From Candidatus Omnitrophica bacterium UBA6233 (GTDB taxonomy: Bacteria > Omnitrophota > Gorgyraeia > Gygaellales > Profunditerraquicolaceae): a stretch of DNA of 64,000 nt. Both the position numbers and the translations under genes were made by a program. The notes under the pieces were generated by a model. The model was not told the origin of the DNA, did no database searches, and was given only the letters and a program-made list of their open reading frames with translations. Location: positions 81,492-145,491 of the forward strand of contig DJWJ01000026.1 in assembly GCA_002440965.1 (NCBI GenBank). Reading direction: 5' to 3'. Positions 12,201 through 27,200 of the stretch are shown piece by piece. Every line of letters starts with the position of its first letter. Position 1 is the first letter of the stretch.

Positions 12201-15200
12201 AATCATCTTCTTCCGGATACAACAGATGATTGTATATGATGAAGGCTTCCTCATCCTTAACCGTAATACCGGATTTCCTAAGAATATCTACACTCAGACG
12301 TTCATGGCTGAATTCTACAGCCATTTGCATAATCTCCTCTTCGGTAGATTTAATACCATAATCAAACTGCAACGCTGCAGCCATAACACGAGCCATATTG
12401 AGGTAATAAGGTCCGGAGACATTATAATTACTCTTTAATTCGGGCCGACGACCCAAGAAAAGATGTAATTTTTCTATAGAGACCTGCGGGTATGCCTTGC
12501 CTGGCAAATCATACCACTTAGCCAGCAATCGGTTACCTCGAGACAACCACTCTGAGTCTTTAACAGACATTTGCAGCCCGCCGAGATCGTGCGCATAGGC
12601 TATTCTGACTAATTTATTCTGCGCAGAAGTAGATAAACCCATTTTTTCGGCAATAATTCGCGCATAGGCAGCGACCCGGCGCACATGCGGCTTTAACACG
12701 TTAACGTCTTCGGTTCCGGGATAAAGCTCGAATAATTCAATCTCGGGAACTTCACTTAATGTCCGAATCAATGAAGAAACTTGGGGCTTTCGAGTAATTA
12801 TTTCTCTACAAATATCTTGATGCGGACGGATATGATCATAATCTCTGTTGAATTTTAAACGGGAATCTAAAGCTGAGAGTAATTTTTCATAAGGTTTGTG
12901 AGATATCTTTTTACATACGAGACGCGTATCCAAACCAAGCTGTTTGCACGCTTCTAATATGGGGCAGGGATTGCGAAATTCAGCAACTAATCTATCATCT
13001 GTTTTCTCAATTACAATAATATCTTCTTCGGGAATCTCAAGATTCAATCTATAGAAAACCCTTATTATCCAATCTGTCCAATGCTCATCTTTACCCTGCC
13101 GAATCTCGTCTTTATGTTCCTTTAGCCAAAGCAACTTTTTGTCAATGCGACCCTTCTCCAAACTCTCCAAGAATTTATCCAGATCTTCTCCACCCAATAT
13201 TCTAACTGGCTTCAATAACTCGGTAAATTTTGATATGGCTAACTGAAAAACCAACTCTTCTTTCTCGATTATGCCATTATCTGTTTCCAGACTGGTTATT
13301 TTCTTAAGAGAATTAAAAAGCTCGGGACGAGCTTCTAATAACTTAAAATTCTGCAGCAGAACTTCTGATTCGGATAATTCCGGGTTAATTAAGTGGATGG
13401 TTTCGTGGTCAAAAACTACTTCTAGAATGTTGAGGATATCTTGCAGATACTCAGGAGTGTTCAGACTAGGGTTTTCAGGAGGAGCGCGGTCTAAGCGCCA
13501 ATGCAGGCCAATTTTACCGGCTTTAGCACAACCTAATTCACCTTCTCTTCCGTAAAATTCCGGAGTAAATTCAATTTCTTTATTTTCGCCTATCCATTTC
13601 GCAAAGGCCTGTTTATCTTCTTTTTGCCTGCGGGCAAAGGTCTCAGCAATGATTCTGGGTAATGTTTCTTTTGTTTTTTCACTTACCGGAGCAGGAATGC
13701 CTTCAGGAAAAATAACCAAAATCTTATCCTGCGCTTCCTGAGCAACTTTAACCTTAAATATGACAGTGGGGATATCTATGGCTTCGGCAGTGGCGGGGAA
13801 AGACTTACGCGTGATTTTCTCTTGTGTATCTGTGGAAGGCAAAGCGTATTTTATTATTTCCGGAGATAACTGTTCTCCTTTGCCGCAATTTTTTGGATTA
13901 AGTTTACAAGAATAATGTACAGTACATTCGCTCTCGAAGTTTGAACATTCTCTCTGATCACTATTCTCATAGGGACACCCCCATTTATTTTCTCTTTCTT
14001 CTGCTACGTTCTGACCTACTAAGGCAATTTCTTGCCTAAGTAATTCTTCCAAAATCTCAAGCGAGGGAAAAGTTTCGACTATTTCCGGTAAAGCTTCTCG
14101 TAATTTATCTTCTTTCAAGCCTTTATCTTTGGCCATCTTAAACCAAAGCGGAATTAGTCCTACCACTTGTAAAGCCATACTAAATTCTTCGGGAGTTTTG
14201 CCAAATTTAGTTATCACTCTCTTTCCATGCGTAAGCGTCTCAGCTGGATTTATATTTCCTTTTGCTAAATCAATTGCCAATCCTTCCAGCGAATGAAGAT
14301 TTATGTTGTATTCTCCTATATCGTCTTTAGATACCTCAACCGCTAAAGAAACGCCCAGCTCCAAAGTAGAGCACGGCGCTATGTCTCTATCCGCCAGCCT
14401 TACCCCTAAATCTACGGCCATTTCAAACCATTTAGGCTTATTTTGTGTTATTCTTACTACCATTGGAAGCGCCTGTCCTATTGCATAACCTGTAGGCATT
14501 CCTTTTTTTCTTAATTTATCGAGTAAAATTTTGGCATAAGGATAATCAATTATAAGTAAATTTTCTTCTATTATTTCCCCCTTTGGATAGAACCCTTTAA
14601 AGTGAGGTGAAAGTTTTTTTAGCGAATCTCTATTTTCAGGTTTTGCTTCAGGAATACCTGCTATACTGGCATAAGCATGGGCAACAACTTGGCGGACATA
14701 TGAAAGTGGGTCGTTTAATGCTTTAGCCAAAGGCTCAATTGCTCGTCTATCACCAAGTTTACTTAATGCCTTTGCCACAGCAATTCTAACCTCATAATCT
14801 GTATCAAATAATCTCGCAATTAAAGGCTCAACTGCCTTATAGTCACCAAATTCACCTAAGGCTTCAGCTGTATCTCTCCGAACATCTTTGGATGGGCTCG
14901 TTAAAACTTTAAGATAAGCATTAAACAATTGTTCTTTAGTGGCACCGAGTCTTAATATAGCGTCTCGCGCTTCTTTGCGGTCCCAATACAGAAAAGATTT
15001 AACAAACAAGTCCATCAAGGGTTCGATTGCCCTCTGGTCGCCTAATTTACCTAAAGCTTTCGCGACCTCAGATGTATGTTCACAACTCAAGAGACGAATT
15101 AAAGGTTCCACTGCTCTTTTGTCGCCTAATTTACCTAAAGCCGCCGCGACGACATCTCTAATAGACTGATCTTGATGACTTAAGAGATGGATCAAAGGTT

Positions 15201-18200
15201 CCACTGCGGGTTTCCCTATTGAAACTAATAACCTAACAACTTTCTCCTCTTCATATGGAGCATGATGAGTCGGCACGATATTAATTAATGGCTCAATTAA
15301 TCCGGGGTTTTTACACTGTAATGAAACTTCTAACGCAACAATACGAACAGAATACTCCTTATCTTTAAAAGCACTTTCAATTAAAGATTTAAGTGCTCTG
15401 GGGTCAGAAAATTGACTTAGAGACTTAACCACGGTTTTACGAACAGGCACTTCTGCATTCTTCAAAGCATTTATGAGAGGTTCAATTGCGCTACAATCTT
15501 TAAACCGGCCTAATGCTTCAGCTGCGATTTTGCGTCTTTCAGAACCTGATTCTTTTAACTCCCGTATATACCACTTCACTGGGAAACAATAACGCCAGAT
15601 AGCAAAGAATAAACGAATAGCAAAACGGATAGCAACTAAAATAATAAAAACAGTTATAACCGGATGTCCAGAGATAAAGTCCTTAAACGTGGATGAAATG
15701 AAGGTGGCTGTTCCTGTGCTATTACTTTCAGTGCTACACCCACTCAATCCAACTAACGCACCTGCGAATAATAGAAATGAGAAAACCTTACCAGAAGATT
15801 TTATAGCACGGAAGTCAGACTGTTGCAGATAATATATATATCTCCAACCTAGACTTCCGTCTTCATATGGCCTTGGTAATTGAGAACGCTCAATATGCTC
15901 TATTTCAGAGATATTGCCTTTCAAGCTATCATAGAAATTTACAGCGGGATTATTTTGTTTTACGTCTAAGACTATTTTGTAAATATTTGGGCTTAAGGCA
16001 TGCTTAATTAATGCTCTCACCAGCTCTGTGGCGATGCCTTCGCAGCGATGGCTTGGCGATATGGCCATCTGGTTGATGTAAATCGGATATCCTTCTTCAG
16101 ACCCAAAAATCAAATACCCTCTTATTTCATTGCCATCGTAGTGCACTAAGATAAAATGACCCGATGCTTTTATTTTGTTGGAAACTAAAGACGGCGTGAC
16201 GAATGGCTTGTCAGAAGTTTCTGCTATAGCATTATTAAGCGCGGAAATCTGATTTAACACAAAGTTATTGATTTGGGCATTACCAAGCAGGAAGACGGAT
16301 TCGCTAATCTGCTTAGCTTTAAATTTATTTTCTTCCTTTTCTTCTCTTCCTTCGGTTTCTTGGGCAGGAATTACTGGTGTTACTTTTACAGAAGTAGATT
16401 TCCGAACTTGCTGTTCCGGAAGATTTGTTTGAGAAGTAACTACTTTGCCATTCAGATTGGTATAAACAAATTGAGTAAAGGCATGATTATTAAGAGGAAC
16501 GTTATTAAGGTTAATCTTGAAATGAACGCTGGCGAATTTGATTTGTATCTTTTCGGCGGGGATAATAATTTCATTTCTTTGGGCATCAAGCAGCTTAATC
16601 ACTAGGCGGCCCTGTCTTATGGCTTCCAGGAGTTTCTCTTTTACCGTTTCCTGTTTTTCGGAATCAACTGTAACATTTATGATTGCTACGTCTATAATGC
16701 CATTCTTTTGTTCGATTTCAACCTTCGGCGGAGCGGTGGCTTCAGGAAGGACATCCTTTAATAAATCGGAAATTATGCCTTCAATTTCCACGGTTTTTTG
16801 AGAAGAAGGCTTTCTAACTATTTCGGTTTTTGCGGCTTTTGCAGCTACGGCAGGTACTCTTAAGCTTTCTCCCGCAGAATGACTTGCTCTTCCATTTTCA
16901 TAGTCATCTTTTAAATGTGTAAAGTCCAAAATTGCCTGTGCTGCTGCTATAATATTCTTAAATTCTTTAAAATCGTTGATTTTCTCCTGAGGATTATACT
17001 GAAATGCGACTGTAATTATTTCAAACAACTGGGTTAAATCGCCGGCTACTGCGTCCGTCCTAAAAGCTAATTCTTTCGCGTCATATTTCCCATATCTACG
17101 CAATGTTAAATCGGCAGTCAGCTTCTCTATAAGACCCTTAACGTTGTATAATGAACACATCTTATTATATGGCCACGATTCTTTCTTCTGAACGTCGGTT
17201 AATTGTTCTATCCTCTTAGCTTTTAATGCCAAACCTTCGCCTAAGAAACTAAAAGGTTCCTTAAACCCAAGTTCTTCCCCAACTTCTTGAGCCAACTCTA
17301 AGAACGCACCACCTTTTTGACCAGTATCATTAGTTACTAAAGCCACGGCCGTATCACAACCTTTGCCTTCACTCATCTTCTGCTTAAAATACATAAGGAT
17401 TGGAACACTTAAAACATCCTGGTTCCAGAGAGTTAGGTCACCAATTCTGTGCTGCCTGATTATTTCAACGCCTTTTCCGTCTAAGACCTCAAGGGGTGTC
17501 TGGCCTTCTATCTTCTTAACCCTGCCACCTACTATCTGATAGAATTGACCTTGGCGTTTAAGTAACTCCAAAGCTTCGCCGTGACCGACCGCCATACGTT
17601 CAGAAGTAACATCCAATTTCAAATCATAACTAACATCATTTCTATTGAGCACCTTAACCAAGCCAGCTCCATCAGATCGTCTTTCAAGAGTAAAGCCGTG
17701 AATTACTGGTGAAATCAATAGGTACGTATTTTCTGCAGTGAAACCATAAAAAGCATTATTAACTAGGTCGCTGACTACTTTATCACGTATCTCTGCATTA
17801 ATGTGTATTATATTAACTGCTTTCCCAACTACTTCTTTAATATAATCTTCAGCTTTTAGATTTTTTTCCGGATGGATTCTCACGTAACTATGAGCAAGCT
17901 TTTCTAAAGCAATCCTATAGGCCACTAACTGGATTGGGCCCATGCCATATTCGGTTTTAAAGTATTCCTTATCTTCCATAAACTTTTTTAGCCGTTCAAT
18001 AGCACTTGCCTGCTTTGCGGGATGTTCCAACGATTTAACAAAACTATTCCACATTATTTGTTCATTTTCAGTTAAGGCCTTTCCTTCTTCAACTACTTTT
18101 TTGTATACCTCAATCAACTTACCGACAACATCAACTATGTTCGCGAAAAACATCGGGCCTAATCCAAGGCGCGTTGCTGAACCGCCAAACAAATACCATA

Positions 18201-21200
18201 CGGCGTATTTACCATCAATAATCAATTTTAATACATCTTCGTTTAATTCAGCGAATTTGAGCTTAGGATTATCAAAGAAATATTGGCCGTTTTGCGGATC
18301 TTTTGCCGACTCTTTGGAGTGTTCAAGGAAAGTAACCTCGCCTCTCTTGATATCTTTTTTAGCGTCTTTAGCCTCACTAAAGCTTAACACTTTCTTTTTA
18401 TCATTGCGACCTTTAATCTCTAAACTATTTATTTCATCTATTAATTTTGCCCTATCTTTATCGGATCCTCTCCCTAATCTAAGATCTTCCAATTGTTCTT
18501 CGGTAAATTTTTCGCTTAAAATTTCTCCTAGTTCCTTTTTTGTATTTTCGTGGGCTCTCTCCAATAACGGAACTTCGTTATACGATCTTCTTACTCTCTT
18601 ATAGAAAGCCAAACCACATCTTAGCGCTTTTCTTTGATTATAGGATTTATTTTGCCATTCTTTTAAAGACTGCAAGGCTACAAGTTTTTCATTTTCGGTC
18701 AAACCTTCCCAATCAGCCTTATCAAAATTAATTAGTTCCATTGCTTTCCTGCGCCAAAGACCCATTTGCATCGCTGCCTGAAGCAACATCAATTCTGCCA
18801 AGCCTTCATACGTATAACAGCTATCGCTCATATAGATTACACCCTCTTCTATATCAGGATAATATCTGAAACTGAGTTTATCTACGCCAAACTTAACATC
18901 TTTACTCTGACCAGGATTCTCTTTACTAATCTCTTCTTCTTCAACCCTGCCTTTCCAAATAAGCGGCGTATCTATAAGCTTAATGATCTTTTTAACTTTA
19001 ACCTCTTTACCTTTGCTGTCTTTTATTATTAATCCGCCTTCTATTTCTTCTATATTTATAATTTCTTTATCTAATGTTTCGAAGTTCTCTTTACCTTGCT
19101 TTTCTAGCCTCTTCATCTCGCCGGCATTTCTTATCGTCCGATGAGCCTGCGGCTCATATTTAAAACTACAAACTGTCAAAATACGCGGCTTAAGCTCTTC
19201 TATAGAATCTTCCAGCCATTTATTTGTTTTTTCCGGTAACCCTTCTTGAGTCTTAGGAATTGAAAGATTGAAAGAAGACTTAAATATCTCCCAACCATTA
19301 TAGCCAACTAAGCCAGGTTTTTGGGTTAAGAATACCGCGAAAGTAAACGCACCACCTAACCAGGAAAGGGCCCCGAAGAGATACACTATCATTACAACCG
19401 GCTGCACAGTGCTGCCGAATAGAAGCGCTAAGATTACGGAGGTAGTATAAGACAAAAGCCCGAGCAAACCTAAAGTTGCCGGCCAAATTACTTTGTTGTA
19501 CCTTGCTTCCGCCCTTTCGGAAACAAGCTTAATGAACTTTTCTGTCCTTATGAAGGAATAGATTTCATTAGAAGCAAACCATACGCCTCTCAAGAAATTA
19601 GGCTGCAGGCCGACCCAAAAAGTAAAGCCGCTTGCTATATCAGATAATGTCAACCCGATCGCTTCGTAAATCAAGCCGGTTTGTTTTAGATGTCTAACGA
19701 AATTAGGAATACAGATTGCCCACATGGAGATGGCGTTTATCACAGCAAAGACCGCGACAGGCAAAAACGCGTATCCGCTGAATATGGTAACAACAGGGAG
19801 TAACACAAGATTAAGTACGATGAACGGCGCGATAAGATAATGCATCCAGAGAAACAGTTGGGCTAATTTCCTGTCAAACCCTACTTTCGGATTTAAGAGC
19901 CATCTAAAAGTAGCCAAATCCTTTAAGTAACGGGTTACGTTATAAGCGTAACGCAATTCTGTAGAAATGACCGTATCCATAAATGTAGGACGTGACCAAT
20001 CAAACAGGAAATAACCAATCTGGGTAGATTCACATTCCGGATTTAAATCTTGCAAAATCATAAATTCTCCGGAGTCTTCTCCACATGTCTGGTATAATGA
20101 GAACATCTGCTGGATATGCATACCTTTGCCGTAATAAGTGGTATATCCTCTCCATCCAAGCTGCACATATCCGGTCCAGTTCTCCTGGCCGATAGAGTAC
20201 TGGCGGGTAACCGGGAAGTGCTTACCGACTATTACCATTTCAGGCTGGGCGACAATAGTATGGCGATTTTGTCTCATTAAACTTAAATAAGAAATCACCC
20301 AAGGATGCTGACCATGAGATACCCTGACAGCAGAGTCATAACAGGTTATTTTTCCAAAGAAACGGTGTAAGTTAGTAGCGATAGCGGGATTCTTGATAGG
20401 GAACACTGATTCCTTAGGATCATACATAGCAAGCTCTACATCAAATATTGAGCAATTAACAAACATCTTAGCAATCTGGATCATTTTATCTAAAGCTAAG
20501 AATATTTCGGGGTCTTTTATGGATTTTAAAACGATTGTATTTTCTTCGTACCATTTAATCATTTCTTTGGACCATTCTAGAATATCTTTGCCTTTGAATT
20601 CCTTGAATATTTTGGCGCTGGCGAGCATCTTCTTAGTTTCTTCTAATTCGGCTTCTGCCTGAGCAACTATGCCAGCGAATCCGTCTGCGGAAGCAAACTC
20701 GTCAATTTTGCCTTCTTTTAACTCAATATCAATTGACCACAGCAAACAGTCAGAATGGATAGATTGATCACGCTCTTTAACCATCTGACGATAAAGTTCG
20801 TAACGCTTCACAAAAGCGTCATCTGTATTATCTTTAAGGGCCTGATACGCCAGCACTAAAGAACCGTATTTAAGGAATACTTCCCGAACTCTTCCCCAAT
20901 ATTCTTTATCTGAAAGCTGATCGCTCAAATACAGATGCTGTTGATATTGATTGGTATGCATTGATTCCAAAGAGAAATAGTTATTATTGCCCTGTGTCTC
21001 GTTCACCCAATCTTCTACGGCGCGAATAATGCCATTGATAGCTTTTCTCTCCGCATCATCCTTCACTTCCGGTACCTGCGAGAATATATCCGTGAATACA
21101 TCCACATCTTCCAGCGCATTAATGAAGGCCGCGATAGGATGCCCTGCAGGATAGCTGTATTCTTTTCTTAATCTTTCTATGAGGATATTCCATTCATGCG

Positions 21201-24200
21201 CCATGTTATTCGCGGAATAACCTAATAAACAAGTATCTTTCATGAAGTCTTCGATAGCTTTTAAAATAAATTCGATAAATGCTTTCTCTTCCTCGCTGGC
21301 TCCTTGCGGCATGGCTTCAAAAATATTGATCTTCTTGCTATCGCCTACTTTCCTTAGCTTTTCAATAAATTCGGCTAGTTCTTCATTTTTAGCGAGACTC
21401 TTGTTCTTTCTTTCGTTTTCTATAACCTCGACTACTTTATCCCATGCCTTATTGTTCTTCCTGATTACATGTGCCAAAAGTTCGCCTTTTAAAACTAACG
21501 GCACTTCATCAAAGGTACCGCGGCGGGAAATCATTAACCAACTAAAATGCTGTCTTTCTCCTGCGGCGTGCAAGAATTCAGTCTGCCTCTCAATCCTGGT
21601 CAATTCGTCGACGCTTGGCTTACTCTTGGCAAGCGTATCAAATATATTGAATAAGAATCTCCGGACTTCTTCGCTCTTCGGTTTCATAAATGGCCCTTCG
21701 AAATTCAAAGCTTTGATTAAACCGTTTAATTCTTCTTCGCTTAAACGGCCCTTTTGATAAAGACGCTTTACCTGCCATTCCAAATAATCCTTTACCCGTT
21801 CGCCGTTCGGAAGAAGTTCGCTATAATATTTTTCCGTCTCTATAAATTCTTTATACAAATTGAGCATTGTCTTGCCCCAATTCTTCCAAAGGAATAACCG
21901 GATACCTAATCTATCCCTGGCCACCTTTGACCAATATTCTTCGCGTAAGGTGTGGAATATACGGCTGCTGAAATTAATGAAATAGGCGACTATTACAGTA
22001 GGAACTAATGATAACGCGCAGATCAATAATGACATTGAAACCCCAAAAAGCGGCCACTGGGATAGATTGGTGAAACGTTCGGGAATAGCTACGTCTATAA
22101 GCATACTCAGTAACACTGAAGATAATACCCACATCCCGCTCCAGAATAACTTTTCTTTAATTCCGCCTACGGATTTACCCGCTAATATATAAGGTAGAAT
22201 TAATGAAGTTACAGCCAAGACAATAAATAAAGGCGCGATTGCCGTATACATATAAACTTCATATAAAGCTAAGAATCCTACAAAAAGCGCTTTTGTGACA
22301 AAATTAAGCACTTTCGCCTGCTTTTCGCTAAGCCCCCAGAATCCGGTTTTCTCAAATAACCAGCAGCAAAGACGATGATAAGTATCCTTGATGCCCATTC
22401 TATGCTCATATTTTTCTATTGCCGGGCAATACCTTCTGACCATGACCAGGATATCTCTCTTTAAAGCTGAACCAAAACTATTCTTGTCTTCGGTGTCAGT
22501 AGACTGCTCATATACTCTTTTTGCCATAGAAACAAAATTCTTTGACAATTCATCTCTGAGTTTGCTATCATTGAAATCTTTCGCCTCTCTTCCGGAAATG
22601 TTTACTTTATAACGCCTTGCTAGCTTTACCATTACTGCCAGCGTATTAGGCAAATTGGCTATTATCTGATCCTGATTGGAAACATCTATTCCATTTTCGC
22701 TAAAGTATCTGAAAAGATCCCAGCAATCATAATCGGTGACTATATCAATAAGGGCTTTCTCTTGAGGCGTACCGGGCTGACGGGTGGTAATCTTAACAAA
22801 CTCTTTCTGCTGATCCGGCATTAAAGTTCCGAATAAAGACATAAAATCGCTGATTTTCTTCCAGGCCACTTCAGAGCTTTCATTTTTGCTGTATACTTTC
22901 CGGGTAATGTAGATTAATAAAGTATGGTATATTGAGAGCTGGCCAGCGGAATGCTTATCGGTTAATTTCTGAGGCAATTGAAGAGCTTTATAGACCACTC
23001 TTTCCGCAAATGTTACCGGCTCAACAACGCTAGACACACAAACAGGGATAGTAATGTCATTTTCCGGATTTTCGCCTAATGTAGCCGCTGGATTAGTAAA
23101 TATCGCGGACATAGTTTCATTTATAGCCGTTTCGATTGTTCTATTTAGTTCCTTCTTCAATGACTCCAGCTGCCCTTTTTTCTTTTTCTCGCTATCTGAT
23201 AATTTTTCTTCTCTAGCTATCTTATTTAATAACCCTTCTAATTCGGCAAACGGAACTCCGAATAAATGACTAACCTGCACCTGTCCTTTTACCTTTAAAA
23301 GTTCACGTATAAGATACTCAACAAATAATACAAAGTTATATTTTTTGTTATTGATATCTTCAATATTTATTTTTTCTTGGGCTTTTGTTTTTAGTTCTTC
23401 AGCGCTGACAAAACCATAGGTAAGTAAATGCTTAAAGACGTGCCCACTGCTGGTAAGAGGTAAAATACTCAGCAACTCTTCCTGATTTATTCCTTCCAAG
23501 ATCTTAATGAGCAGTCTATTCTCCGCTAAATTCTTTAAACTCTTGACTAACTGTGCCCAATCATAAGCGCTACTGATTGTTCTTTCCTTCTCAATATCCT
23601 CGTCACTAATCAACTTAGTGTCTAAAAGATGCTTAATTGCTAATACGGCTGGATAAGAATTATCAACACTTCTTAAATATCCTAATTTTATAATCGGAGC
23701 TTTGGGAAGATATTTATATTTAATGTAATCACCTTTATTGATATCTAATACTTCCTTTTGAATTAAACTGATTACAGCTTGAGTTGCTTTAACGCCAAGT
23801 AGATTAAGTAAATACTTCTCAAAATCGTTTCTCTTGGCTCCATTTGAACGAAGCTCCTTACTGGTATAAACAGTTAGCCGCCCGTTAAATGTCCTATCTA
23901 CAATTATAGTCCTGGCAATCTGTTTTACTTCTTCATCAGAAAGTTCTGGCTTGGCTTTCTTGAAAATCCTTATTAAGTCTTTCTCCTGCGCAAAGTGTAA
24001 ATCTTTTCTTAATTGAACGGGAATAACTAGCCACCTACGAACACTATTGTAAACAAGAGGAAGAAGCACAATGGAAGAAACAGTAACGGTGAATAAGTTT
24101 TCAAATACAAATCTTATTGCACCGGCTAATTTTCCAGCTCCTTCCAGAACCATCGGAGACATAGGAAGTATTAGCATCCAGTTCCAATAAAGCATTCCAA

Positions 24201-27200
24201 ATACTACAAATACAATGGCGATATTTTTCCACGGCAACTTCTTCAGTTTAAGTATTGCCGAACCAAGTATCTTCATAGAATTATTTATGTCTCTCCACTT
24301 CAGTTGTTTCGGCATCACTAATCTTTTTTCGCTTATTACCACTATTTTTCCTACTACCCAAAGAGCAGCTAACGCGAATTTCTTCATGGAATCGTATTTA
24401 TCCGAATCCACAATATTCTTCCAAGGCAATTTCTCTAAGACGTGCAAATTATCTTTAAGAGAAACACGATTAGATCCGCCATTATTTTCTGTTGAGGATG
24501 CCGCCTTCTTATCAGTTCTGTTCCTTCTGAATATCCTCTTCATTACCCAAAGAGCAAATAACCCAATAGCTAAAACAAACATAAACGCCAACTTGTTTAC
24601 TGGGTAATACCTGGAGAAAGTCATATTATCGCTGACGTTCTCAATATTCTGCCTTAAGAAAGAAAGCTTCTTTCCTGTATTAAAATCCCTATAATGGGTT
24701 ACTTTTCTAAATTCTTTGAAGGATATTATTTCGTCATTAAGGTACGCCCTTAAAGCTATAATGTCTTTTGTATTCGTTTTGATTGAGCGGAAAACTTCAC
24801 CGGGATTCTTTTCTGTAACCAAAACCAGTTCTCCGGAGAACGGCTGCTTGCCGCCGGTCACTTCTATTATGGAATCAATCAATGCTTTAAGTTGCTTCTC
24901 ATCCTTGGTAAGCATCTCGCAAGTTACTAAATAACCTTGATGATTCTTAAATATAATATTTAAGATCTGTGTATCATTATTTGATAAGGCTGGAGCTATG
25001 AAGTCGCCCTGCAATAAATCACCGGAAGTAGGTAAGATACGCTTTAAACCAAAGTCTTTACTCCCGTTGCGCGCGGTTTCAGGATAGGTAATGCTCTTTG
25101 CGAACCCTCTTCTATCAAAATTAATCTTCTGTTCATAACCCTGTCCGAACTTGCCCCAGTTGAATTCATGCGCTAAGCTGCCGTAAGGACTCATTTCTGT
25201 CCTGCGTAACGATTCCCGGCCTAAACGTCTTTCCATATTGTTATAGGTAATAACAATCTCTCCTTCGGGATTTTTCATTGCCTTCGGCGCAAAAGTATGC
25301 GCTACCCAGCCCAACCAACGGTTGAATATTACAGGATAATTAGATGAGCTAAGATTTCTTTCTATATCGGCAGAATGATGATATCTAAAAGTATAGCTCT
25401 CTGTGCCATATCCAGAATGAGCAAGACCCGCCTCCAACACATTCAATATTTCTGCCGCGAAAAGATTAAAATTGATATACTCGGGCGAGCCTATGATATT
25501 GCCATTTCCATCTAACCGGTATCCTGTTAACTTCACAAGTAATTTTCCTGTACCATTATTGCCTATTTTATATTTCTTTATTACTACACTATTTGCTGAT
25601 ATATCCATAAACTCTTTATTAACTTTGCCATAATTATTGATATGATATGAAACTTCATCTGTATTATTCTCCTCAAAACGTCTTTCACTGAAAAATTCTG
25701 CAATATCAAAAAGGAAGATTCCTTCTTTATGCGCTATATTTTTCGTATTCCTTAAATTAAGCACTAAAGACTCATTAAATTCCCCTGTTTGTATAGGCGC
25801 CCATTGGCTACCGATTCTAGTCAAAACCATTGACCTCCAACCTATACCATGCTTGCTAAAATCATAGTTATATATGGCCGACACAGGATTAGTGTAATTC
25901 TCATCCTTATAAGAAACCTGCATTAATACATTGCCCTTAAAATCACGGAATGCTCTATAATAAGTGCTGAATTCTTTCTCAAGACTAGGCCCCTTTTTAT
26001 GGTCTATTCCTTGCTTATAGAAGATTACTTCATTGGAAGAAATAATCAATTTATTATCCCAATCTACCGAATAAAGTTGACCTTCGCCGATCCTACCCAA
26101 CGTAACTTTGCCATTATAGATATAATAATCGGTATGGACTTGGGCAGGAATTTCAAATAAGCGCTGAAGAGCAGAATCGTAAACGAGATTCTCTTTCCTT
26201 TCTATGCTCAAGCCCCAAGGTAATTTTATCACTCCATTATCTACTTTTGTTTGTTGGATAAAATCAATGACCTTCACCAAAGAATTGGCATCATATAAAT
26301 CTACCGCTATGCCATTTACTTTTATGTGTAATTTTCCAGTAATGAATTTGTCGGCTGCGTCTCTCTGCTCTATAAATGTCAACCGCTGATAAAAATCTAA
26401 AACCAATGTCTCCGTTTCGGAAAGATTGTAAGAAAGGGCGACGGGCAACATAGAAGCTTTGTTAGTCAAATCATAGCGCAAGCTAACCTCTTTGCCCCGA
26501 TATACTACAACTATATCCGCTAAGCCATCATCGTCTATCTTAATTGCCGGCCTATCACTGTATTTAAATGCCTGGTATGAATAGTTTACTTTTTTGCCCT
26601 TAGGAGAAAGCATGATAATTTCCGCCCATTTCAACTTTGAAACATCATCTACGGCTACACCCGGAAGCAACTGTTGTATATTAGTTAACGCTGCTTTTAT
26701 ACTTTCCGGCCATAGATTAGACAGCTGCGCAAATTCAGTTGCCATGGAAGTAGAAACCTTCAGTGTGGCCCTGTAAATCCTCTCTCCCTCTTTAGGCTTC
26801 TCTACTATATAGGTATCAGCGCCATTTTCTCTAGCTACCTCAAAGACCTCTCCGCCAAACCTAATTTTCATCTCTTCTTTATTTTCCTTGATACCGAACA
26901 TTCTTCCAATTCTGCCATCTAAGTCAATTTGCTCAATAAGATCAAATTTCATGGAAGAATCATCAGGCAATATTAAAGAATGCGCTCCCAGGTCAAGCGT
27001 CCATCCGGCCTGATTAATAAGATTCAGCTCTTTATCAAAACCATTGTAGAGCCGTTCAATAGGCTCATTTCCCTCTAAGCCTAATTTATTTAAGATCTCC
27101 TTTCCCAATACTTTTGCTTCTTCTCCTAAATGCAGCCTCACATTCTTAATATTCCCGTTTTTATCAATAGATGATTCTACTATAACCTTGCCCCAAGCGT

